Assembly (NCBI GenBank): GCA_963678675.1 | Contig: OY783193.1 | Coordinates: 28,558,750 to 28,622,749 of the forward strand | Direction: 5' to 3' | DNA length: 64,000 nt | Source: Xiphydria camelus | Lineage: Eukaryota > Arthropoda > Insecta > Hymenoptera > Xiphydriidae | Shown here: piece by piece, positions 32,576 through 42,766 of the stretch | Layout of the letters: each line of letters starts with the position of its first letter | Position numbering within the stretch: position 1 is the first letter of the stretch | Notes under the pieces: generated by a model | Told to the model about the DNA's origin: nothing | Database searches by the model: none | What the model saw: the letters and a program-made list of their open reading frames with translations, nothing else | Position numbers and translations under genes: made by a program

Positions 32576-33800
32576 TCCATCCACTATCAACAATCAAAGT
32601 CGTGGCAGAAAAATAAGGGATCCAATGGAATTAGATTACAATAATGGAGTAACTATTTTATTATTTTTTCTTTATCGATATATTTCCTCTTTCGTATTAT
32701 ACTATCACAAGTTCCAATTTATATACCGACCTGTCAAACGTGAAGTGTATATGTGCCTCACTTTTATTTCAAATCTACTTCGCTTCTGGTGTAACGATGG
32801 AAATTATATTATAAAATATCATCATTTACACCCTACAAAGCACGTTTTTGCAAGTAACTTTTCTGTAACATTCCTGCGATATTTTACAATATTCGTGAAC
32901 ACTACCGTATGTTAGAAATATATATTTCTCGATAAAAACGTTTTGGAATCATTATGTCGAAAGATCGTCTCGATAAGGTACAGCTCGATAAGATTGTATT
33001 TGTCAAGGCTGAATTATACAGGGTGTTCATTTTAAAACTTACCACCCACGTTATCTGCGTAAAGAGACATATTTCTGAAAATCGCCGAGACACGTCAACA
33101 AAATTATTGAGGGGGAACATTTTTTATAAAAATTCGACGCCCCCCCCCCCCCCTCAACCACCTGACTCCGGGGGCGGTAACCCCAATATTCTTAAATGGA
33201 ACAGGGGGTCGAGTGATACCTCATTTTAAAGGGCTTTTAATTGTGTACATTTTGACGTCCTACTTTTCAAATTTGACGTTAAAATGAGGTATCACTCGAC
33301 CCCCTGTTCCATTTAAGAATATTGGGGTTACCGCCCCCGGAGTCAGGTGGTTGAGGGGGGGGGGGGGCGTCGAATTTTTATAAAAAATGTTCCCCCTCAA
33401 TAATTTTGTTGACGTGTCTCGGCGATTTTCAGAAATATGTCTCTTTACGCAGATAACGTGGGTGGTAAGTTTTAAAATGAACACCCTGTATATTGTTTTT
33501 ATAATTATTTTAGGAAGTCCCAAAAGAATACAGGTGCAGCAAAATATCGAGGCTGTGCTAGAAAGAATAAGGAATAGCCCTCGAATGAATATTCGGGCTA
33601 TGGCAACAGAGGTTAGAATCGGCAAGTCTACGGTTGGAAGGATATTGAAGGATGAAAATTTTCATCCATTCAAAGTGACGCACGTCCATGCACTCCAGGC
33701 AGCAGATCCAGCTCGCCAACTGAACTAATCCAACTGGTTCTTGGAACAACAAGTGGATCATCCCTCATTCAAAAGAAATCCCCTCGGATTCGCATTCGAT
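32576..33800 (+). pseudogene. Family 'H' half with HTH transposase split by a MITE
   Basis: An ATG at 32,954 opens MSKDRLDKVQLDKIVFVKAE. The frame is interrupted by a 470-bp MITE (33,019-33,488) and resumes at 33,489 with an 'attattttag' acceptor, then IEAVLERIRNSPR, the HTH MATEVRIGKSTVGRILKD and FHPFKVTHVHALQAADPAR to 33,728. The catalytic domain is absent. It is the inverted counterpart of 26,362-26,664, which lacks the MITE. Confidence 0.7.
33019..33488. mobile_element. 470-bp palindromic MITE, TA-flanked
   Basis: The ends are CAGGGTGTTCATTTTAAAAC and its complement, bounded by TA at 33,017-33,018 and 33,489-33,490, with the centre near 33,253. It contains a C homopolymer of about 12 (33,142-33,153) matched by a G run in the other arm. 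It is probably a Tc1/mariner-superfamily MITE. The empty site is preserved at about 26,600 in the opposite arm. Confidence 0.85.
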
Positions 33801-34391
33801 TTAGAGTCCTGGATAGAATTGAGCAGCATTATTTCTGTAACAAATTATAAATAACACAATTATATCCAGCATTTCACTATTTAAAATATACCGAACTTAC
33901 TCTACATACAAATTAAGAAACTATATTAATCTGAGTTAACCTTTCTATAGATAATAACGACAGAATTATTAAAAATGATATATCTCCTCTTTCGTATTAT
34001 ACTATCACAAGTTTCAATGTATATACCGACCTGTCAAACGTGAAGTGTACATGTACCTCACTTCTATTTCATCTCTTCTTCGCCTTGGATGTAAAGATGG
34101 AAATTATAAAATATCATCATTTACACCTCAAGAAGTACGTTTTTGCAAGTAACTTTTCTGTAACATTCCTGCAATATTTTACAATATTCGTGAACACTAC
34201 CGCGTATATTATAAATATATATTTCTCGATAAAAACGTTTCGGAATCATTATGTCGAAAGATCTCGATAAGATACAGCTCGATAAGATTGTACTTGCTCG
34301 GGCTGAATTATATGGGGTTTTTATAATTATTTTAAGAAGTCCCAGAAGAATACAGGTGCAGCAAAATATCGATGCTGTGATAGAAAGAATA
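33801..34391 (+). pseudogene. Family 'H' arm and transposase N-terminus
   Basis: The outer arm (33,801-33,960) is followed by the inner arm and an ATG at 34,251 opening MSKDLDKIQLDKIVLARAE to IERIRNNPRT, where it joins repeat K (CCTAATCGGTATCAG) at about 34,405. It is the counterpart of 25,691-26,140. Confidence 0.6.
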
Positions 34392-35277
34392 AGGAATAAC
34401 CCTCGAACCCTAATCGGTATCAGTGATTCCCAATTGACCGTCGTTACACCAGAGACGAAGAGGAGATGAAATAGAAGTGAGGTATGTGTACACTTCAGGT
34501 TTGACAGGTCGTGTATAAATTGGAACTTGTGATAGTACGAAAGAGGAAATATATCGATAAAGAAAAAATAATGATAAAGTAATTACTTGATTATTGTGAT
34601 CCAATTCCATTGCATCTCCTATTTTTCTGCCACGGCTTGTTGATGAAGAAGAAAAACCATTGATTTGTCCCGTGCTCGCATGACGCTGAAAACAAAAAAT
34701 AGAATATTCACAAAGATATATGTCCTTCATAGACAATCAAAGTGAGGTTAGAATGGTCAGATAGAAAGTAACTTATCTGATGGCAATTCTTCTGAGATGC
34801 TGCCGTCTCCTTTCCTGCTCTGTGTGCACAGGCATCCAGAGAAAAGTAGCACTGCATCCGTTCACTATCACGATTCACGATTATTAAAAAAAAATACAAA
34901 CGATTTGCAAATTACACGGAGCGTCTGTCACATTCACCACTATTCGCAAGGGCCGTCCCGAAAAAAGGGGACGTTTTCAGCCTCTCTCCAGGGCCGTACT
35001 CTTTGCCCGGGACGGCCCTGGCGAATTTCTAAACACAAAAATAGTCGTAGCGCCTAAACTAAAATAGCTAGAAAAAAAAGTCATAAAGCAAAGATTAGAA
35101 TGTTATTATCTACAACTTTTATTAAGGTCATTTTGTCAAAAAAAAATAATAATAAAATAATAAAAAAGCCTTTTGATTCGGTACTCTGGAGACTACCCTT
35201 AAACAGCCCTGAAAAAATCACCCTACCCTCGTCGATTTTTTTACGGCATAGGTAAAAATGGATAAGTGCCTTGGACT
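34392..35277. repeat. Right-arm copy of repeat K
   Basis: Inverted copy of 21,607-22,490, including the GGGCCGTCCCG hairpin (34,950-35,025) and 'ggataagtgccttgga' at its end. The pogo-like element starts immediately after, at 35,278. Confidence 0.75.
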
Positions 35278-35784
35278 GGAAACGTTTCGAGGCCGCCGCT
35301 TCCGATCTTGATGAAACTTCGTAAATTTAAAGTTTATCGAAAAATAAGAGACCCCTATTTTTTTATAGCGGCCCAATTTTGGTTTAAGGGGGTGAAATGG
35401 ACCCCTGAATTTTCACCCCCTTCGAGCTATCTCCGAAACGAAGCGAGATAGATGAAAACTTTCAATGTACGTTTTGTTTGGTTTTTTTAGTATAATAAAA
35501 TCCCCTAAACAGATTTTGAAAAAAAGCATTATTTTTCAAAAAAAAAAATTTTTTTACCTAATTTTTCGAAATTTCGGTTTAGTCATGTGGACAAAAATTT
35601 AGGAAATTTTATTACAAATTCAACCATGTATGACATGATATATTTCCCTCCTACAGTTTTGCAAATTTCTAACTTTTATGTCTGATAATGAGCGGGCTAC
35701 CAATGGCAGTGACGGGATAGGTCGGGGGTTATTACTTCTATGTATTTTAATGCCACTTTTCTTTTATTTAATAAAGTTCAACTT

Positions 35785-37262
35785 CTATGGCTCATAATTA
35801 TGACAATAATGGTATTCCGTGAAAAAATGTTTCATACAAAGTTGTTTCTTACACCAAGCACACGTAATAACGGCAATATCGCCACATATGTGGCATCGTG
35901 GTTCCGAGTCCTGTGCAAAACAAAATTCTACGGGATGTTCAAATTCAGGAGGTCTCCTGAATATGTATCCACTCTTGAACCACGAATATTTAATAAAGTT
36001 AGTAAACCGTGGTGAAGAAAACTGATTATGAGTAAGAGATTGAAGTTTAAAAATATTATCTCTCGAATGAAGGTTAATATCGTAATTGAAAAGAGTTACA
36101 ATATCTGAAAACCTCCTTACAAAATTCTTCCACATTCGAAATCCGTATACGTCTAGCGGTTGAATCAGTCCGGTGGTGCCTTGTGGAATCGTCATTAATA
36201 TTATTGTCTTGTCTTCTGGTGTAGCTTCTCGAACACTTCGCTCACATTGTCCACTCCAAGAGTCCAGCAGTAAGACGCTTGTAGATCCAGTGTTAGGGAA
36301 GTAAACTTCTTGCAGCCATGTTTTCATGAGATCGGTTGTAAGTTTCCCAGATTTGGAAGTCATGAAGTATACATTTGGCGGCCTAAACACGGTTTGTTGC
36401 ACTCGTTCTCCCAATTGCCCACTAGCCTCTTTTAATACCACATAAAGAGGCGACAGTAGTTTTCCATCAGCAGATATGGTGGGTTGTATAGTATAGCTGT
36501 GGGTTGTAGAAGATATTGATTGTACCACAGCTTCAATTTTTTTTGCCCCGATGTAGCTAAAGTTCGGCCAGAATGTATTTCTAAATTAAATCCACTCTGA
36601 TCAGAGTTAAATACATTTTGTGGTCCATATTGTGTAATGAGTGGCTTCACTTGTTCTACGAATGCATGGCTTCGTACTTTCAAACTTTCCTCACCCTCAA
36701 CGTTTTTTCTCGTTACAAACTTTGTGATCTTTCGAGAGACAATTCTATATGCTTTCTTGAATGACCTCAACCATGTTTGACTTGCTTTGAAGGTTGGAAG
36801 ATTCTCTACTTCTTTTGCTTGTAAAGCCCATCGTTTAAGGTCTACATCATGTACTATTATTTTCGATCTACTAGCTTCTACAAATTTATCAAAAGTATAT
36901 TTCGCTATGCGTATTAATTTATCATTTTGAGTACCCCCCTGTCCTACTTGCGCAGCCCATCTTCGTAATTGTCTATCAGATTTCACTTTTTTAAACTGAT
37001 GTTGAACTGCTGCTACGGTTCGACGTCTTTTCTTCCCACTGTTCCAGTAATCTATGGCACTTTGTTTATATTCAAAGCTAACCGCTTCTTCATCGGGTGT
37101 ACAGGGATATGGTTCTGGAGGTATAGAGGTTTCTACGTGAGGAACATCCTCGACATCCGATTCCAGCCAGTCAGTATTAACAGCGTGCATTTCACTATCC
37201 TCGATTGAATCTTCCAATTCCAATTTATTTTCATGTTCGACTCGAAATGATGAATCCTCCAT
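35785..37262 (-). pseudogene. pogo-like DDE_1 transposase, one frameshift at an A-run
   Basis: From a plausible ATG at 37,262 (MEDSSFRVEHENKLE; the frame stays open upstream to 37,616) the protein has an acidic N-terminus and a CENP-B/Tc5-type HTH region (SAIDYWNSGKKRRR to LRRWAAQ, then WLRSFKKAYR). The DDE_1 domain shows VFNSDQSGFN (first Asp), VLLLDSWSGQ (second) and GLIQPLDVYGF (third, D rather than E). The C-terminus has a cysteine/histidine cluster (CHICGD..CAWCKKQLCMKHF). An eight-base T run on the plus strand (36,537-36,544) marks a one-base frame change between the first two Asp motifs. Otherwise the gene is intact at about 490 residues. The last ~120 codons lie inside the TIR and are duplicated at 38,178-38,528. 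Confidence 0.85.
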
Positions 37263-37725
37263 GCTACGTATAATAATATTTTGTAATAAATCTTTCAATT
37301 GCACTTCTGCACTATTCATTGGAGTTTCTCTTCCATTTGGTACACTGAAAACGGCCACCAATAAAGTTAACACATTGATCGGATTTATAATTGCCATAAT
37401 AATAATATGAACTGCTGTGCACCATAGAAACTGAATATTCAGACTAAAAAGCTTTCTCTTTCGCTTCCTTATATATAATGAAGTCGCCTCACAAGAACGA
37501 AACAGACTGGAGAGGGTGGGAGGTCCGACTTCCCAAAAAGGGGCCATCATCCTCGGAGTCCGCGTACGAAACTCGAGAGCGCGTACGAAAATATTTTTAC
37601 ATGGGCACAGAGCCAACTAATAATAAAGCTTGTCCAAAGAACTAAACTCCCTCTTTCGCATCACCGGGGCCATATAAGGCAACCCTACAAATAACAGGAA
37701 TGTTATTTACGGCATTTTCGAGGAG

Positions 37726-37760
37726 TATATATACAGGGCCGAGAAGCAAAGAGCTTCAGT
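37726..37760 (+). promoter_or_regulatory. TATA box and TCAGT initiator for the small ORF
   Basis: TATATATA at about 37,726-37,733 precedes the arthropod initiator TCAGT (37,756-37,760; A at 37,758) by about 31 bases, the standard insect core-promoter spacing. It lies between the divergent transposase and small ORF, 31 bases upstream of the ATG at 37,789. Confidence 0.65.
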
Positions 37761-37788
37761 TTCATTGGCTGCGTCTATCATTCAAGTG

Positions 37789-38013
37789 ATGGGTTCAAAC
37801 GAGTTACCGACTTTTGAGAAGATCGTGGAGGATCTTAAAAATGGGCACATACCATTGCCGTCTCCCGGGAAATCGCTGGATCTGACATTCCGCACAACAG
37901 GACCATCCATGGCCGAAGTAGAACGAGAGCTGCAAGAATGTGAGGAGTACTGGAGGAAACAGTACGCGAAGAAGAAAAGTAAAGAAAAAAATGATTCCAA
38001 CAAAAAACTATAA
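37789..38013 (+). CDS. Accessory small ORF of the pogo-like element (74 aa)
   Basis: The frame is uninterrupted: ATG at 37,789, TAA at 38,011-38,013. The protein begins MGSNELPTFEKIVEDLKNG, has a central IPLPSPGKSLDLTFRTTGPS motif, an acidic amphipathic stretch (AEVERELQECEEYWRKQY) and a lysine-rich tail (KKKSKEKNDSNKKL) that could be a nuclear signal. A core promoter precedes it and AATAAA at 38,084-38,089 follows. It is divergent to the transposase, so it may be a second transposition protein or a regulator. I do not recognise a named family. It is the only intact transposon gene in the window. Confidence 0.6.
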   Translation: MGSNELPTFEKIVEDLKNGHIPLPSPGKSLDLTFRTTGPSMAEVERELQECEEYWRKQYAKKKSKEKNDSNKKL

Positions 38014-38177
38014 AAATTCAGACAATTTTATCTAACCTGTGAGTGAATTATTAGTTACTTAAAAACAAACAGAAAATAATATAAATAAATTAACGGTCGG
38101 ATTTATTAATAAGATTTCTGAACAATTTTTGTCCATTTTATTTTGATAATATTCCGCTAGACGTATACGGCTTTCGA

Positions 38178-38528
38178 ATGTGGAAGAATTTTGTAAGGAG
38201 GTTTTCAGATATTGTAACTCTTTTCAATTACGATATTAACCTTCATTCGAGAGATAATATTTTAAAACTTCAATCTCTTACTCATAATCAGTTTTCTTCA
38301 CCACGGTTTACTAACTTTATTAAATATTCGTGGTTCAAGAGTGGATATATATTCAGGAGACCTCCTGAATTTGAACATCCTGTAGAATTTTGTTTTGCAC
38401 AGGACTCGGAACCACGATGCCACATATGTGGCGATATTGCCGTTATTACGTGTGCTTGGTGTAAGAAACAACTTTGTATGAAACATTTTTTCACGGAATA
38501 CCATTATTGTCATAATTTTGAGCCATAG
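38178..38528 (+). pseudogene. Duplicated C-terminus of the pogo-like transposase
   Basis: 116 codons repeat the minus-strand transposase C-terminus (MWKNFVRRFSDIV to the cysteine/histidine cluster) in the right TIR, with only scattered differences (for example NYEP versus NFEP at the end). It lacks a promoter and the catalytic core. Confidence 0.8.
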
Positions 38529-39035
38529 AAGTTGAACTTTATTAAATAAAAGAAAAGTGGCATTAAAATACATAGAAGTAATAACCCCCGACCTATCCCG
38601 TCACTGCCATTGGTAGCCCGCTCATTATCAGACATAAAAGTTAGAAATTTGCAAAACTGTAGGAGGGAAATATATCACGTCATACATGGTTGAATTTGTA
38701 ATAAAATTTCCTAAATTTTTGTCCACATGACTAAACCGAAATTTCGAAAAATTAGATAAAAAATTTTTTTTTTTGAAAAATAATGCTTTTTTTCAAAATC
38801 TGTTTAGGGGATTTTATTATACTAAAAAAAACGAAACAAAACGTACATTGAAAGTTTTCATCTATCTCGCTTCGTTTCGGAGATAGCTCGAAGGGGGTGA
38901 AAATTCAGGGGTCCATTTCACCCCCTTAAACCAAAATTGGGCCGCTATAAAAAAATAGGGGTCTCTTATTTTTCGATAAACTTTAAATTTACGAAGTTTC
39001 ATCAAGATCGGAAGCGGCGGCCTCGAAACGTTTCC

Positions 39036-39387
39036 GTAAGTGATTAGGTACCTCAGTTGGGGTCAGATTGGGGTACCCAATGTAGCCCTAACTAAACGCT
39101 AATACTATATCGTATCACGACCCAAATTTCAGTCACTAAAAGTTCGGAATAGATTTCAATTTTATTTATTCTGTAATAGAAATGGCCAATTTATCATTAT
39201 ATGTATCTTACTCCACTCAATTTGAAAAATGCTGTAAAGATTATTAAAAACGCAATTATCAAAGAATGAAATATATTATATATTTATCACCAATGGCATC
39301 ATAATAAAGTTAGTAAAGTTTTTGAGGTGATGCTATCAACATTAAAACATAAAAATTATACAATATTTTTTGCTAGGGTAGTGATTA
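39036..39387. repeat. Partial W repeat and AT-rich spacer
   Basis: GTGATTAGGTACCTCAGTTG and 'tagccctaactaaacgctaat' are a diverged extra copy of the inner end of W (the main right copy starts at 39,388). The rest is AT-rich with no gene. Confidence 0.5.
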
Positions 39388-39703
39388 GGTACCTTAGTTG
39401 GGGCCAGATTGGGGTGCCCAACGTAGCCCCAACTAGTACCTTAGTTGGGGCCTGATTGGGCTGCCCAACGTAGCCCCAACTAAACGCTAATACTACATCG
39501 TATCACCTGACTCAAATTCCAGTCACTAAAAGTTCGGAATAAGTTCTAAATATCCAGATTTATTTTTACTTCCGGTACATAAATAAAACAAATAATTGTA
39601 TCTATTCGATTTATTATATTTTATTCAAATTGGGCCACCCAATTGGGGCCTAATTGGCGCCCAATTACTGATTGGGCCAACTTGGGCAGATTTCCACACG
39701 GGT
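39388..39703. mobile_element. Terminal repeat 'W' (right end of the giant inverted repeat)
   Basis: Inverted counterpart of 21,291-21,606, ending TGGGCAGATTTCCACACGGG at 39,703. Confidence 0.7.
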
Positions 39704-39850
39704 AAAAGTGGAAAATGCGAAAATTTGTCCGATTTTTAGCTTCAAAGTAGAAGCAAATAACATAGAGCGAGAACCTACTTTGAATGCCTCAGCTTCTACT
39801 CAATGGAGAGGTTTTGGCCTTCAAAATAGAGGCAAAAATTCGACTCGGGC
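39704..39850. repeat. Minisatellite module flanking the giant inverted repeat (right)
   Basis: Inverted match to 19,640-19,762 ('gcttcaaagtagaagc', 'gcgagaacctactttgaatgcc', 'tactcaatgga'). It marks symmetry just outside the W ends. Confidence 0.7.
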
Positions 39851-40702
39851 TAACTCGACGCTTTACAGAGAGGCAGATCTTCCGGAATGTCGCGTCTCGC
39901 GAAAAACGCCAGGTCAGCGCGGAGGTCCGAGAAAACGATATCGTTACCTACTTCGTTTCGTGCCACCGAGTTTATTCGCGTCAAAGAATCTCGGCTTCGC
40001 GTTTACACTCGACGAATCGGACGCGCCATCGCCGTTCGATGTTTCATGTTTCGATGCAGCTATGGGATGCGCGTACACGCCTCGATGATCGCCCGGTCGG
40101 CACGTCTGTATATCTACGTTATATCTATATGAAAGAACAGTGTCCGCACGCGCGAGATCCGAACGCCACATACGCGTTCCCGGTTCAGTGTACGGCGAGG
40201 CACGCGCACCGGACGCGGAACCACCCCCGCGTGCGTGCGGCCTCCACCTCGTCCAATCACATTTGGCACACCTAGTGCAACGCGATACCATGGTAATTAT
40301 CGCGATGTTTTACAGTAATTAGTTGATGCGTCCCTCATCCACCGCGTCATGTTGACGTTGTTTCCCATGTCGTTTTGAAATGCAGTCCGCCGCGCGATTT
40401 CCGCCGTTCGCGTATACGGCTAATCCGATCGAGCTGTCAGTGACTCGAAGTGGTCAATGAAAATCGATACCGATGCTGTATTTGATTTGCTCGTAGATAC
40501 ACCGGAATCAAAATTTCGATTAAAAGTATTCAAATAAACCAGATATAGTCCATACATAGTTTTAAAAGTAGTTTCATTTCTTGGGAATATTAGCTAATGA
40601 GAATGTCGAAACGGGTCTTATATGACATCTCCTTTTAACGAAAGGAAATCATATGGGTACCTACAATCCATATAGGACCAAATCCATACATGGACTATAT
40701 AC
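39851..40702. other. Single-copy island, GC-rich in its first half
   Basis: The GC-rich sequence from 39,851 to about 40,460 has no repeat partner in the window and may be original host intron or flank sequence. ORFs on both strands (for example 39,784-40,275) lack motifs and look like chance products of GC-rich DNA. The interval 40,460-40,702 is AT-rich with nothing seen. Confidence 0.4.
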
Positions 40703-41060
40703 AACCCGGGGCATAACTTACAGGCCAGTGATGCTGGTGGCATATCGGTTGGGGCACTCCGGTCGCTACATTTCCTGTAATTTTATGCTAATACCGATAG
40801 CTCGGGTCAGAACCAAGTAGATTGAGTCAAGCGAAAGACATCAAGTATTTCAGTCCTTATCTATAATTGGGTTAACTTCAACACTCTTGTTCGCGTTCTT
40901 TCATAATAGTCGCTTAAATGTGTTTTTCGCTTGATTCGATCCACTTGGTTCTGATCCGAGCTATCGTTATTAACATGGAATTACAGGAAGTTGCAGCAAA
41001 CGAAATGCCCCAACCGATATGCAACTAGCGTTGCTGGCCTGTAAGTTATGCCCCAGGTTG
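40703..41060. mobile_element. 358-bp TA-flanked MITE with ~55-bp TIR
   Basis: The ends are CAACCNGGGGCATAACTTAC and its complement, bounded by TA at 40,701-40,702 and 41,061-41,062. The TIR continues through CAGGCCAG and ATATCGGTTGGGGCA. A decayed relative of the right end lies at 11,990-12,110. There is no coding capacity. Confidence 0.8.
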
Positions 41061-41844
41061 TACAAACTATATAGAATAGAACTTTTCCACCTGGGATCGA
41101 TAATATTTTAAAGGAATCCATATACCGCTCTCGGAAAAAACATTCGTTTCAACGTGAACAATTTTTCTACCTATACGTAGGCATATGTAGATAGAGTTTA
41201 CTGGAGAGATAGAAATTGTTTGCGAACGAGTAGAGAGCTTTGTATTGATTTTAGAAAGAAGACACTTCCGTCTAATTGTTCTCAAGATGGAGGAACTTAT
41301 ACATATATTGGAAATGGGAGTTCGGAAGTAAGTAAAAAAAAGCACTGTGTTTTCACTAGCAAAATATTCTTTATTATAATGCGCTCGGAAGACACATCTT
41401 TACTGTTTCACACTCTCCAGTGAACTGACTAAAAAGGGCATATGGAGATCATGATCCGGTCCATCGATGTCTGGTTCCTTTCTTTGATCCTCTTATATTT
41501 GATATTTTTTTCTTTAAATAAAAAATGGCGTATTTTCAGGAGGCGAAAAATAGTGGTTATCTTGGTTTCTACCAGTACTGGTAATACCGCATATTTTTTC
41601 CAGAAAATACGTTCAAAAACAAAAACTTTGTATTTGAAGTTTTTTGAAATTATCGGTTCATCTATTCGAAAATTAGCCCTGAAAGTCACATTTTTCAATA
41701 TTGTCGAGAGATATCCCGTTCAAACAAAGGCAATAAAAAAATCCACTTAGGAATGTGTTTAGAACCAAAAACTTTTAAGAAAAAAATATATGAAGTAAAT
41801 TCCCTACCCCCCATGGTTTTCGCTTTATCGTTTTCTTGTGAAAT
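41061..41844. other. AT-rich region without recognised gene
   Basis: Nothing is supported apart from a short ATG-to-GTAAGT exon-like stretch at about 41,288-41,335, which was not accepted as a gene. No repeat partner was seen. Confidence 0.35.
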
Positions 41845-42593
41845 ACCCGAGTCGAAATTTTGCCCCTATTTTGATGGCCAGAGCGACTTTTCAAACATAT
41901 TTTGATGCTATATGATCGTCGAGCTCCTATTTTTATGCTTTTTGAACCTATCTGTAAAATTTGCTTCTGCTTTGATGGCCAGAGCCCCTTCACTGAGTAG
42001 TAGCTATGGCATAAAATATGGTCTCCTCGTACACAAGTCGACATTTTGCCCCTACTTTGATGGCCACAGCACCTACATTGTGTAGAAGCTATGGCATTCA
42101 AAGTAGGGCCTCGTTGCGAATTAAAATTTTGCTTCTATTTTGATAGCCGGAGCCCCTTTACTGTGTCAGAGTTTCGGACTTTGAATATTTTCAACATGAC
42201 GAAAGGGACTTTGAAAAATGTCGGTCTCCTGCATATAGGGACTTGAAAATTATTAAATCAATAAATCATTTGATTTTGTGTCTCCAGAGTATGTTGAGCA
42301 AGTTAAAAACTATACTGTTTATTAAAAAGCACAGATTATTATAGTAAATCAAAGATACTAAATTAATGTAGTATGAATAAACATTCATATAATTATTTAT
42401 TTATTAATATCAATTTACGTCTATGTAAGAATATTTATCAAAAGATATTATAATCATAAACTTAGAAAAATGTTGAGAAAAGAATAATAAAATTATAAAA
42501 TCTTATTTATTCGAGCTCTTTCTTATTGACTGGAAAAGCAACATACATTTGTACATCAAACTTTATATGAACACCAATAGTAGTAATATCACA
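41845..42593. repeat. Minisatellite modules and AT-rich body, inverted match at 61.24-62.035 kb
   Basis: The interval 41,845-42,180 holds several modules of the type 'ttttgatggccagagc..gtagaagctatggcattcaaagtaggg'. The body to 42,593 is AT-rich ('ttgactggaaaagcaacata'). The entire block is present inverted at about 61,237-62,035, 19 kb away. Confidence 0.75.
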
Positions 42594-42690
42594 GGAGCGT
42601 GCAGCAGATGAGGACTCGAGGACATCGACCGACCAATAAAGTTAAGCAGCAAAAAGTGCGGACAGTAGTTGGATGGGTAGACACGATGAA
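42594..42690 (+). repeat. 5S rRNA-like SINE head, copy 2
   Basis: GGACTCGAGGACATCGACCG, AAGTTAAGCAGC and CAGTAGTTGGATGGGTAGAC are in the order of the 5S internal promoter. The sequence is more diverged from 5S at its 3' end than copy 1. It sits at the edge of the AT-rich body and is followed by 'aggaataacgcgc' sequence shared with copy 3. Confidence 0.6.
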
Positions 42691-42766
42691 AAATTATAGG
42701 AATAACGCGCAAGTATTACGAGTATTATACAGGCTATTAAGAATTTCTCACTATGGTAACTATGAA

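Larger units (their letters stand above)
35278..39035. mobile_element. pogo/DDE_1-type transposon, 3.76 kb with ~880-bp TIRs
   Basis: The ends are GGAAACGTTTCGAGGCCGCC and its complement. Inverted arms 35,278-36,159 and about 38,155-39,035 are nearly identical and include the C-terminal coding part of the transposase. Interrupting bases compared with 21.6 kb show it inserted at ACT/AAGTGATTAGG. It carries a transposase on the minus strand and a small ORF on the plus strand, transcribed away from each other. Confidence 0.8.

Noticed and set aside
19763..39703. Possibility that the giant palindrome is purely an assembly artefact
   Set aside because: The arms differ by several clean, independently bounded insertions (piggyBac/GACTC on one side; MITE and pogo-like on the other) and by scattered substitutions, which an artefactual mirrored join would not produce; still listed for long-read confirmation.
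39784..40291. ORFs of 163 and 115 codons on opposite strands
   Set aside because: Overlapping, compositionally driven open frames in a GC-rich single-copy island; no motif, splice or promoter support.
41288..41335. Short ATG exon-like stretch followed by GTAAGT (MEELIHILEMGVR)
   Set aside because: Only 13 codons, no acceptor-linked continuation or repeat partner; too weak to call a gene.
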